From Pseudomonadota bacterium (GTDB taxonomy: Bacteria > Pseudomonadota > Alphaproteobacteria > Rhizobiales > Hyphomicrobiaceae), in contig JAEYYJ010000121.1 of the NCBI GenBank assembly GCA_023430845.1, positions 1 to 11,980 on the forward strand: a stretch of 11,980 nucleotides of DNA. Direction: 5' to 3'. Position 1 is the first letter of the stretch. Every line of letters starts with the position of its first letter. Below, piece by piece: positions 1-5,940 of the stretch. The notes beneath the pieces were generated by a model, which made no database searches, had not been told where the DNA came from, and saw only the letters and a program-made list of their open reading frames with translations. The position numbers were made by a program, and so were the translations under genes.

Positions 1-248
1 GGACATCGATCCTTTTCGTCAGCGAGGCCTCGTTGTCGGAAGGGCAGGTGAAGAGTTATGGCCTGAGTAAGCGGCTAGAAGCGGTGCGCAAGTGCCGTGG
101 GCTCAGTAAGGCGGACATGAAGCTCAACGATGCTCTGCCCAGCATCGCCGTTGACCCGAAGACGTATCAGGTGACCGCCGACGGGGAGCTGATTACCTGC
201 AAGCCAGCGTCGAGGCTGCCACTCGCACAGAGGTACAATTTGTTTTGA
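1..248 (+). CDS. ureC: Urease subunit alpha, C-terminal end (5' end outside window)
   Basis: This is the last ~82 residues of the nickel-containing catalytic subunit of cytoplasmic urease, which hydrolyses urea to ammonia and carbamate. The frame is open from base 3 at the left edge and needs no start inside the window. Family hallmarks are a TSILFVSEASL segment (typical TSVxFVSxAA), a CRGLSKADMKLNDALP segment, then VDPKTYQVTADGELITC and the terminal PLAQRYNLF. The family almost always ends PxAQRYFLF, so the C-terminus is complete and normal apart from N for F. The stop is TGA at 246-248. In most urease operons ureE or another accessory gene follows closely. Here no recognisable accessory gene follows within the window, so the operon either ends here or was disrupted downstream. 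Whether the upstream part is intact cannot be seen. Confidence 0.93.
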   Translation, partial: TSILFVSEASLSEGQVKSYGLSKRLEAVRKCRGLSKADMKLNDALPSIAVDPKTYQVTADGELITCKPASRLPLAQRYNLF

Positions 249-526
249 GGGCCTGAAGAAAACCATACTGGCAAAATGGACGGTGTAACTGTTGCTCGGC
301 TACTCGACGATCGGGAGCACGGGTTGGCACTTCGATATCAAGGCCGATAACACTGCGATTGCCGAGAAATCTACGTCGGGCCCTCAACGCTATTCCCCAA
401 GCAGGTCGGTGTCGCGGCGGGCGTCATGCACTGACTTCTTCCCGACCTTGAACACGTCAAGGACCCCTCGTTGCCACGGCTGGATGTCCTGCTCCTGATC
501 ACGATCGCCTGCCATTCCATGCGCTC
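249..526. other. Gene-free stretch between ureC and the CoA-transferase gene, possibly decayed coding DNA
   Basis: I see no gene I can support here. Plus-strand reading across 395-520 gives broken protein-like text, with a LPDLEHVKDPSLPRLDVLLL segment. It vaguely resembles the N-terminal part of ISAs1-type transposases (LPDPR...HPLLDiLxIA) but is interrupted by an in-frame stop. The similarity is weak and I do not call an element. Both flanking genes (ureC plus strand, CoA-transferase minus strand) end here, so this is a convergent 3' region. I found no convincing terminator. Confidence 0.35.
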
Positions 527-1714
527 TCAGATTGTTCCGGACGCACGCAGGCGTTCGACATCGCGATGCGAGAGTTCGAGAAGATCCTGCAGGACCGCGC
601 TCGTGTGCTCTCCAAGCGTCGGCGGTGGGCTGTAGCCGTTCAGCGGCGTGCTGCTCATCTGCACGGGGTTCTTGATCCCCTTGACGATCCCGGCCGTGGT
701 GTGCGGCATCTCCACGATCATGCCCCGTGCGCGCAACACATCGCTCTCGCATACTTCGCCCACGCTGCGAATTGCGCCGCACGGAATACCGAGCGCCTCA
801 AGACGCGTGCGCCAGGCATCTCGCGTCGCCGAGCGCATCATCGTGCGCACGATAGGGACGAGCTCGGCGCGATGACGCACGCGGTCGGCAGCTTTGGCAT
901 ACCGAGCATCCTCAGCGAGGTCCGTGCGCCCCACGGCTTGGCAAAAACGCCGCCAGTGCTCGTCATTGGCAACGCCGAGATTGAGCCAACCATCAGCCAC
1001 TTCGAACGTCTCGTAGGGCACAATGGTCGGGTGTTCGTTGCCACGGCGGCGCGGAGATTGGCCAGTTGCAAAGTAGATGCTCGCCGTGAAGGTCAGCAGG
1101 GATGCCACTGCCTCGTACATGGAGACATGGACATATTGGCCTTCACCCGTGCGCCCGCGCACGAGGAGGGCCGCCAGAATTCCCTGGGTCAGCGTCAATC
1201 CCGATGCGAGGTCGGCGACCGAGGTGCCCATCTTGTGTGGTGCTCCGTCGACCGGCCCCGTCAAGTCCATGATCCCGGCTTCACCCTGCACGATCACATC
1301 GTAGCCGGGGCGCGTGCGCTCTGGGCCACTGTCGCCGAAGCCGGAGATCGACGCGTAGATCAGGCTCGGCCGACGTTCACGCACGGCCGCGTAGGCGAAG
1401 CCGAGCCGCCCCATCGCGCCAGGCCGGAAGTTCTCGACCAACACATCGGATTTCTCGATGAGCTTCCACAGCAGCTCTTTTCCGTCAGATGATTTCAGAT
1501 CGAGCGTAACGCTCTTCTTGTTGCGATTGACGGAAAGGAAGTAGGCGGCCTGATCGCCTTGGAAAGGCGGGCCGAAGGCGCGCGTGTCATCGCCTTCACC
1601 GGGGCGCTCGATTTTGATCACCTCCGCGCCGAGATCACCGAGCTGCATGGTGCAGTACGGACCCGAGACGACGCGCGTGAGGTCGAGAACGCGGATGCCA
1701 TCGAGCGGACGCAT
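527..1714 (-). CDS. CaiB/BaiF (class III) CoA-transferase family protein
   Basis: This cytoplasmic enzyme of 395 residues is full length for the family (~390-430). Family members move CoA between organic acids through aspartyl-anhydride and aspartyl-CoA intermediates. Visible hallmarks are the N-terminal PLDGIRVLDLTRVVSGPYCT, the GDLGAEVIKIERPG CoA-binding segment (about 26-39), NRNKKSVTLDLKS (63-75), VLVENFRPG (91-99), and MGTSVADLASG with the expected catalytic Asp at about residue 168 (Asp169 in oxalate CoA-transferase Frc). The overall text resembles the succinyl-CoA:glutarate/hydroxymethylglutarate-type branch, but the substrate cannot be read from sequence. ATG at 1714 is preceded on the minus strand by GAGG about 6 nt away. 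The stop of the HAD gene lies only 8 bp upstream, so the two are almost certainly co-transcribed, with the transferase second. The acid it activates may be the product of the HAD enzyme, which is an inference. Confidence 0.92.
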   Translation of the reverse strand: MRPLDGIRVLDLTRVVSGPYCTMQLGDLGAEVIKIERPGEGDDTRAFGPPFQGDQAAYFLSVNRNKKSVTLDLKSSDGKELLWKLIEKSDVLVENFRPGAMGRLGFAYAAVRERRPSLIYASISGFGDSGPERTRPGYDVIVQGEAGIMDLTGPVDGAPHKMGTSVADLASGLTLTQGILAALLVRGRTGEGQYVHVSMYEAVASLLTFTASIYFATGQSPRRRGNEHPTIVPYETFEVADGWLNLGVANDEHWRRFCQAVGRTDLAEDARYAKAADRVRHRAELVPIVRTMMRSATRDAWRTRLEALGIPCGAIRSVGEVCESDVLRARGMIVEMPHTTAGIVKGIKNPVQMSSTPLNGYSPPPTLGEHTSAVLQDLLELSHRDVERLRASGTI

Positions 1715-1722
1715 GGCCTACC

Positions 1723-2430
1723 TCAGCACAGTGCTTGAGCCAGTTCGGCGAAATTCGCCGCGATGAGATCTGCCTGATGCGGCGTCTCGCCGAACGGGCG
1801 TTTGCGGCGATCGATGAACGCCGTGCGCATGCCGTAGGATTTAGCGCCGATGCAGTCGAAGGCGTGATTGGCTACGAACAGGCAGCTCGACCGATCGAGC
1901 CCGGTCAACTCCTCGGCCTTGGCGTAGGTCTTCCAATGAGGCTTGAAGTATCCGGCCTCCTCGACCGAAATGACCTGATCGAAGGGGAAGCCGATATACG
2001 GGCCGGCTGCCTTCAGCATGTCGCGGTCGCCATTCGAGAGAATGACGAGCTTGTATCCTGCGCCACGCAGGCGCTCGAGCGCGGCGATGACATCCGGGAA
2101 CGGCTTCAGCCTCTCGATCTCGGAGACCAGCCAGCGCACCTCGTCCTGCGTGTAGGCGAAGCCACAGCGGTCCATGACGTACGACACCGCACGGTGCCCG
2201 ATCTGCCGGTAGGGCGTATGCCCGCGATCGCAGAGGGCATCGATCATCGAGTTCTCGAAGTGCGTACGGCGCCACCACGTGACGAACTGATGTGGATTAC
2301 CTTCCCACCCCTTCTTTATCAAAAAAGGGGTAGCGATCTCGGTCAGCCCCTTCTGCATGTCGACGATGGTGCCGTACTGGTCGAACACCAGCGCCTTCAC
2401 CTCGCGTTTCAAGACCTCGATGCGTTCCAT
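1723..2430 (-). CDS. HAD-superfamily hydrolase, 2-haloacid dehalogenase (type II)-like
   Basis: A cytoplasmic HAD hydrolase of about 235 residues, the usual length for L-2-haloacid dehalogenases, which turn (S)-2-haloacids into (R)-2-hydroxyacids. Numbering from the longer ATG at 2442, motif I is FDQYGT with nucleophile Asp21 and Thr25. Arg58 lies in WWRRTHFEN, matching the substrate Arg41 of L-DEX. Motif II is LSNGD (Ser136), motif III is GYFKP (Lys167), and Tyr173 and Asp196 (HAFDCIGA) follow. At the positions of L-DEX Ser175 and Asn177 this protein seems to have Ala and His, so true dehalogenase activity is uncertain; a phosphatase-like or other HAD activity is possible. I prefer ATG at 2430 because GGAG sits about 6 nt before it; ATG at 2442 has no good site. 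It is first in a two-gene unit with the CoA-transferase and divergent from a LysR gene. Confidence 0.88.
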   Translation of the reverse strand: MERIEVLKREVKALVFDQYGTIVDMQKGLTEIATPFLIKKGWEGNPHQFVTWWRRTHFENSMIDALCDRGHTPYRQIGHRAVSYVMDRCGFAYTQDEVRWLVSEIERLKPFPDVIAALERLRGAGYKLVILSNGDRDMLKAAGPYIGFPFDQVISVEEAGYFKPHWKTYAKAEELTGLDRSSCLFVANHAFDCIGAKSYGMRTAFIDRRKRPFGETPHQADLIAANFAELAQALC

Positions 2431-2462
2431 TTGAGGCTCCATTCAAGTTGGGCGTGTCCTTC

Positions 2463-2476
2463 TTGGCAGACGCCAA
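2463..2476. promoter_or_regulatory. Perfect dyad TTGGC-N4-GCCAA upstream of the HAD gene
   Basis: The bases read TTGGC AGAC GCCAA, a perfect 5-bp inverted repeat. It lies 33-46 bp upstream of the preferred HAD start and between the two divergent genes. It could be an operator for the adjacent LysR regulator, since it contains a T-N11-A arrangement (2464 and 2476), or a site for another regulator. Short dyads also occur by chance. Confidence 0.35.
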
Positions 2477-2497
2477 TAAATCTCTCAAATAGATTGT

Positions 2498-2527
2498 TTG
2501 TATGCCATCATCCATCATATGGATAAT
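2498..2527 (+). promoter_or_regulatory. Candidate sigma-70-like promoter for the LysR gene
   Basis: TTGTAT (2498-2503) and GATAAT (2522-2527) are spaced by 18 bases and would start transcription near 2534, leaving a ~40-nt leader before the GTG at 2575. The -10 hexamer lies inside the 2506-2531 dyad, which would suit autorepression. The -35 match is weak, and alphaproteobacterial promoters are poorly predicted by eye. Confidence 0.3.
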
Positions 2528-2531
2528 GATG
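2506..2531. promoter_or_regulatory. 26-bp interrupted palindrome, candidate LysR-type operator
   Basis: The arrangement is CATCAT-N4-CATATG-N4-ATGATG, with three perfectly symmetrical blocks centred at 2518/2519. A direct repeat CCATCAT (2505-2511 and 2512-2518) overlaps the left half. Its centre is 56 bp before the LysR start and 88 bp before the HAD start, the usual place for an autoregulated LysR operator serving a divergent pair. Confidence 0.5.
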
Positions 2532-2574
2532 CCAAAGTGCTGGCGGCAGTATCGATCACCGGAACGGACCACAC

Positions 2575-3507
2575 GTGGCCAACCTTCGTAACGTCGATCT
2601 CAATCTTCTTGTCGTGCTCGACGCGCTCCTGCGCGAACGGCACGTCACGCGGGCGGCGCGGAGCGTGGGGCTGTCTCAACCCGCTATGAGCAGCGCGCTC
2701 GCGAGGCTCCGGAACGTGTTCAAGGACGAGCTGCTGGTTCGTACCGCCGCCGGAATGCAACCGACGCCGCGCGCTGAAACACTGATCGAGCCGCTACGGC
2801 AAACGATCGGCCAGATCGAGCGCGTACTCGAGCCCGACGAGGGATTTGAAGCCGCCAAATCGGAACGACGCTTCGCCATCCGGCTTTCAGACCTTCTGAG
2901 CTACCTTCTGTTACCGAGCCTGATGACGGAGATCACCCGGACTGCGCCGAGGATCAGTCTCGACGTCAGGCATCTGTCTCCCATGCAGACCATCGACGCT
3001 CTTGAACGGGACGAGATCGATATCGCCGTCAGCATGGGTCTCGAGCATACGGGAACGATCAACCGGCAAGTGCTCTTCAAAGACCGGATGGTCGCTGTCA
3101 TGAGCAACACACACCCATTGGCGAACGGAAGACTAACGCTCAAGCGCTTCCTTTCGACACGACACCTCAAGGTATCAATGGCACCGACGGATATCCGGTT
3201 TGCGGACGATGTCCTGTCGAAATCGAATACGGAACGGGATGTGGCCCTCAATGTGCCGCACTGGCTGCTCGTGCCACATGTCCTCGCGACGACCGACTAT
3301 GTGGCGGTGATGCCCGGCGCTTTCGCAGCCGCCGTCGGGGATAAAGCACTGGTTGTCCGCGAAATGCCTTTCGCCTCGAAGCCTTTTGATTGGTGCCTCT
3401 ACTGGCATCGGCGGCAACAGGAGAATCCTGCCAACAGGTGGATTCGGCAACGCACCGTGCAAGCGGCGCTCGCGATCGAGGCGAGCAGATCACGCTCGTT
3501 GTCCTGA
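2575..3507 (+). CDS. LysR-family transcriptional regulator (NodD/NahR/LinR type)
   Basis: DNA-binding regulator of 310 residues, the normal length. The N-terminal winged helix-turn-helix (about 6-65) reads NVDLNLLVVLDALLRERHVT then AARSVGLSQPAMSSALARLR, the signature of the NodD/NahR/LinR branch. An effector-binding periplasmic-binding-protein-like domain follows (about 90-300). The start is GTG at 2575: an in-frame stop at 2527-2529 closes the upstream frame, and no other start codon lies between. The ribosome binding site is weak (GGA-rich, no clear AGGAGG). It is divergent from the HAD/CoA-transferase unit with a 144-bp gap holding two dyads, the classical layout in which a LysR regulator controls its neighbours in response to a pathway metabolite. 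Branch members often sense aromatic or chlorinated acids. The effector here is unknown. Confidence 0.93.
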   Translation: MANLRNVDLNLLVVLDALLRERHVTRAARSVGLSQPAMSSALARLRNVFKDELLVRTAAGMQPTPRAETLIEPLRQTIGQIERVLEPDEGFEAAKSERRFAIRLSDLLSYLLLPSLMTEITRTAPRISLDVRHLSPMQTIDALERDEIDIAVSMGLEHTGTINRQVLFKDRMVAVMSNTHPLANGRLTLKRFLSTRHLKVSMAPTDIRFADDVLSKSNTERDVALNVPHWLLVPHVLATTDYVAVMPGAFAAAVGDKALVVREMPFASKPFDWCLYWHRRQQENPANRWIRQRTVQAALAIEASRSRSLS

Positions 3508-3533
3508 TTTGTGCCGCCACCGCGCCTGAGCGA

Positions 3534-3675
3534 TCACGAGCGCAGTGCGGAACTATTGCTGCGTTTCACCGCTGCGCCGGCTTTATACCAGGGCGGGTTT
3601 GGTTGACGATCTTCACCACGCTCAGCATCCACGGCACCTCGATCAGGACGCCGACGACAGTCGCGGCACCCTTGC
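3534..3675 (-). pseudogene. Remnant of Acr3-type arsenite efflux permease, C-terminal end
   Basis: On the minus strand, 3670 to about 3590 encodes AATVVGVLIEVPWMLSVVKI followed by VNQTR. This closely matches the last transmembrane helix of Acr3 arsenite/H+ antiporters (typically LATVVGVLIEVPVMLSVVxIVN). A frameshift follows: the expected post-helix text WYKAGAAVKR continues in a different frame and runs to a TGA at 3534-3536. The rest of the ~350-residue permease is absent; upstream of about 3675 the sequence no longer looks like Acr3. This is a 5'-truncated, frameshifted relic with no expected function. It suggests an arsenic-resistance operon once lay here. The match is from family memory of a short segment. 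Confidence 0.6.
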
Positions 3676-3706
3676 AGTCGGCGGCGCTAGGAGCACCGCC
3701 GACTGC
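3674..3706. repeat. Perfect 11-bp inverted repeat with 11-base loop
   Basis: Left arm GCAGTCGGCGG (3674-3684) and right arm CCGCCGACTGC (3696-3706) are exact reverse complements. The loop can add two more pairs (GC...GC), giving a strong hairpin. No T-run follows on either strand, so it is not a textbook intrinsic terminator. It sits exactly where the Acr3 remnant stops being recognisable, so it may mark a rearrangement junction. Confidence 0.6.
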
Positions 3707-3844
3707 GTCCGGTCTCAGGGGCCTGATGTCGGAGGATAAGATGCCGATCTTCTCCACGGTTTCAAACGCGTCGTCGACCTCAATACGATGCGAATGCACG
3801 CAGCGTGCACGGCGCCCGTTGTGGCCCGAGCGTTGAAACTCTGC

Positions 3845-3952
3845 CTATCTCGGTGTCTGCTTTTTCTCGCGCTTGGTATTCTTGCGACCTTCGTAGGAGA
3901 AATGCCGTGCCGGTACGGGCAGGTTGTGGCCTTTACCCTTGCGTTTGCGCAT
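3845..3952 (-). CDS. Possible small basic protein (35 residues), unrecognised
   Basis: A short minus-strand frame starts with ATG at 3952 and ends with TAG at 3845-3847. GGAG lies about 8 nt before the ATG, a good ribosome binding site. The protein starts MRKRKGKGHNLPVPARHFSY and ends KREKKQTPR; about a third of its residues are Lys or Arg. It has no cysteines, no signal peptide and no hydrophobic segment, so it could be a nucleic-acid-associated or ribosome-associated micro-protein. I do not recognise a family with certainty. It lies within a decayed region, so it may be a chance frame; the ribosome binding site and clean basic composition are the only support. Confidence 0.35.
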   Translation of the reverse strand: MRKRKGKGHNLPVPARHFSYEGRKNTKREKKQTPR

Positions 3953-4611
3953 AAGTTCACTCCGTTTGCATTACGGCTGATCGCTTCACCGCGTCGTCAA
4001 CCGGGCGATGGGCACCGGCTTCGGGAGGAAGGCGAAAGCCTGTTGGTGATGTCAGGGGGACGCCGGGCTGACGCGTTGCTGGCTCCATACTGAGGCGGAG
4101 CTGCTATCCCAGCGGGCGAATGTTCGTCCTTTGGCAATGGACGCAGGCCAAACCCACCGCGATCAACGAGCGGTTGCGCGGTAGCTTGCGCTCATCGTTG
4201 TCGCAAAGTGAGCCGCAGCTCGACCGTCGCTAGCGCACTCTATGCGTCAGCGCAGGGAGCCAACTATGTGCTGAGGATACCCGGGAAGAAGTCGATCGCT
4301 GCCCTGACTAGAGCGCAGCACGGCCCGCCCGGGCCAAGACATGCTTGATCCAGCGGCGCGGGACAACGGTGGTGCAAGGATGCGACATGAAATTCAACAT
4401 AAGCCGGCTCTATCTTAAGTCAAGCTAAGGGCGAAATGTGCGACGAAGATCACCAATGATGTCTTGGTGCATAGGTTACGCCTTCGGTGATGCGCGACGA
4501 AGTTCGCTCCCCTTGCGCAGACCTCATTCGCCGAACCTGAGGTACGCTCTCCACCTTGATTGCCGGAAGTGCGCAATATCTTTGGAAGCAGTCTCTACGC
4601 AGCCCGTAGGC

Positions 4612-4641
4612 TTGATTTTCTGTTCAGCGGCACCATATACG
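4612..4641 (+). promoter_or_regulatory. Candidate promoter for the zinc-ribbon/rnk unit
   Basis: TTGATT (4612-4617) and TATACG (4636-4641) are separated by 18 bases, about 170 bp upstream of the GTG at 4814. This is the best sigma-70-like pair I see ahead of the small-gene cluster. It is only a by-eye match. Confidence 0.25.
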
Positions 4642-4813
4642 CTACATGTCACAGCTCCGACTTCCCTTGTCGCCGCGCTCAGCCAAGCATGACTTGGCCC
4701 GAGGCGGACTCGCGTCTGTTTAACAAACGCCGCAGGAAGTTCCGCTCGGGTGCCCCCTACACACTGATGGTTTCAATGTGTGCGCGCGCAGTGCGTGCGC
4801 TGGAGGTCGAGCT

Positions 4814-5020
4814 GTGACTGTTGGTTATCCAAGTGCGATATGCGCTGGCTGTAAACGTCGATTGCCGCGAGCCGCTGCTCGTTGCCCCTGGTGTCAATGG
4901 CGGGTCGGTATTTTAGTTGCGGCCGGTGGCAGCGCGCCCCCGACATCCCGGCATAATTCCCACCGTGATGGCATCATTCATCACCCCCGCTCCGCAATCG
5001 CAAAAGGAGGTCGACAATGA
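4814..5020 (+). CDS. Small zinc-ribbon-like protein (68 residues), hypothetical
   Basis: The frame starts with GTG at 4814, preceded by GGAGGT (4802-4807), a near-perfect ribosome binding site at a good distance. An upstream in-frame ATG at 4778 lacks such a site. The protein begins MTVGYPSAICAGCKRRLPRA and carries two CxxC knuckles (Cys10/Cys13 and Cys24/Cys27, in CAGC and CPWC). This is typical of a small zinc ribbon that binds nucleic acid or protein. A short hydrophobic patch (VGILVAAGG) follows, then a His/Ser-rich tail. Its stop overlaps the next gene's start as ATGA (5017-5020), so it is translationally coupled to the Rnk-like gene and may act with it. The family is unrecognised and function unknown. 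Confidence 0.6.
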   Translation: MTVGYPSAICAGCKRRLPRAAARCPWCQWRVGILVAAGGSAPPTSRHNSHRDGIIHHPRSAIAKGGRQ

Positions 5021-5547
5021 CACGGACTCCGACGGATTCTCGGAAATTGCCCACCATCATCATCAATGAAGTCGAGTATGATCGCCTGACGAGCCTCGCC
5101 GAGAGAGCAGTAAACAGCGCACCGGACGCAACAAGCATTCTCCGCGCAGAATTGCGCCGGGCGATCGTTGTCCCCGTCAACAAAGTGCCTTCCAGCGTCG
5201 TCCGCATGGGCTCACGGGTCGAGTTCACCTTCGATGGCGGCCATCCGCGCGATGTCGCGTTGGTTTACCCCGGAGAGGCGAACATCTCGGAGGGTAGGGT
5301 TTCGATCCTTACGCCCATCGGAGCTGCCCTCATTGGCCTTGCGAATGGGCAGTCGATCAGATGGAAAGCGAATGATGGCCGCCTTCACAAACTGACTGTA
5401 CTGCGTGTCGCGCCGCCGAATGTCGGGCCTGCAACATCCCAAGGAGCCGCGGTGAATGTCGTCGATTTCCTGCCGCGATCCGCGCGCCTCAGCAGCAATG
5501 CTCCCGACGATCCAGACGGTGACGATCCTGGACCTCGGGCGGCTTGA
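5017..5547 (+). CDS. Rnk-like protein (GreA/GreB C-terminal domain, nucleoside diphosphate kinase regulator family)
   Basis: A 176-residue cytoplasmic protein related to Rnk, which in enterobacteria and pseudomonads binds RNA polymerase near the Gre-factor site and affects nucleoside diphosphate kinase levels. An N-terminal helical region (about 14-52, with LPTIIINEVEYDRLTSLAER) precedes a GreA/GreB C-terminal FKBP-like fold (about 54-132). The fold's hallmarks are VYPGEANISEGRVSILTPIG then ALIGLANGQSIRW. The start at 5017 has a perfect AGGAGG 7 nt upstream and overlaps the preceding stop by ATGA. Typical Rnk proteins are ~135 residues; this one has about 45 extra C-terminal residues that are Asp/Pro-rich (NAPDDPDGDDPGPRAA) and look disordered. 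The tail may be real or may reflect loss of the original stop. Confidence 0.85.
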   Translation: MTRTPTDSRKLPTIIINEVEYDRLTSLAERAVNSAPDATSILRAELRRAIVVPVNKVPSSVVRMGSRVEFTFDGGHPRDVALVYPGEANISEGRVSILTPIGAALIGLANGQSIRWKANDGRLHKLTVLRVAPPNVGPATSQGAAVNVVDFLPRSARLSSNAPDDPDGDDPGPRAA

Positions 5548-5682
5548 TTACCGGCTGCGCGATGCAGTTGGCAAAGTGCTCGATCAGGTCGTTTGTCGCC
5601 GCGTCGGTAGTCGCAGCCCCGGCCAATCGTATGGCCGACGCTCCAGGCGTCCGACTTTGTAAACCTATGTAGGAGGTCCGAG

Positions 5683-5862
5683 ATGCTCAATCGATCTAAA
5701 GAACTGGCTGAGGAATTCGGTCCTCTTAGAGACGAGAGAGATAGCGAGGAGAAAATCCGCTCCTGCCTGATTTGCCGCAGGGATTTTCCAAGCGCCTGGG
5801 CAGGCGAGAGGGTCTGCCGTAGCTGCAAGAGCACGTCGGCCTGGCGGAGCGGGATCGCGTAG
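5683..5862 (+). CDS. Small CxxC/CxxC zinc-finger-like protein (59 residues)
   Basis: The ATG at 5683 follows AGGAGG (5671-5676) by 6 nt; the stop is TAG at 5860-5862. The N-terminal half is charged and helical (MLNRSKELAEEFGPLRDERD). The C-terminal half has paired knuckles CLIC (Cys28, Cys31) and CRSC (Cys45, Cys48) around RRDFPSAWAGERV, ending KSTSAWRSGIA. This pattern (C-x2-C...SxWxGxRxCxxCK-x-TSAWRSG) recurs in short hypothetical proteins of rhizobia, from family memory. A zinc-bound DNA- or protein-binding role is likely but unproven. It lies on the same strand between the Rnk-like gene and the XRE gene, with a 135-bp gap before it and 78 bp after. The strong ribosome binding site and intact motif make it a convincing gene despite its size. 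Confidence 0.75.
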   Translation: MLNRSKELAEEFGPLRDERDSEEKIRSCLICRRDFPSAWAGERVCRSCKSTSAWRSGIA

Positions 5863-5940
5863 CACGGCATACGCGACATGGCGGCACAAAAGATGACCGG
5901 TATTTTCCAGGAGCTACGATTACGAACTATGGAGGCGTGC

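Larger units (their letters stand above)
3508..4813. other. 1.3-kb stretch without a well-supported gene; decayed and unassigned DNA
   Basis: This interval holds an Acr3 C-terminal remnant (3534-3675, minus), a perfect 11-bp inverted repeat (3674-3706), a possible 35-residue basic protein (3845-3952, minus) and a candidate promoter (4612-4641). From about 3960 to 4610 I see only short open frames with no recognisable protein text. No tRNA, no transposase catalytic motif and no repeat array were seen. A perfect GGCCCG-CC-CGGGCC dyad lies at 4322-4335. The density of stops in all frames suggests degraded or non-coding sequence. Confidence 0.5.

Noticed and set aside
292..498. 68-codon plus-strand frame after ureC
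   Set aside because: No ribosome binding site, no recognised motif, and Ser/Arg/Thr-rich text typical of non-coding sequence.
566..1492. 308-codon open frame on the plus strand
   Set aside because: It lies antisense inside the CoA-transferase gene, whose minus-strand frame has clear family motifs. The antisense text is Arg/His-rich and matches nothing; typical high-GC shadow.
1735..2526. 263-codon open frame on the plus strand
   Set aside because: Antisense to the HAD hydrolase gene with all its motifs; a shadow frame from GC-rich codon use.
4438..4817. Two overlapping plus-strand frames both containing an APYTL segment, suggesting a duplication
   Set aside because: The underlying DNA segments (about 4619-4655 and 4739-4775) are only loosely similar, and neither frame has a ribosome binding site or family match.
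5456..5662. 68-codon plus-strand frame with AGGAG upstream, overlapping the end of rnk
   Set aside because: It overlaps rnk by about 90 bp in another frame and the text is unrecognised and Arg/Ser-rich. It might be real only if the rnk tail is an artefact.
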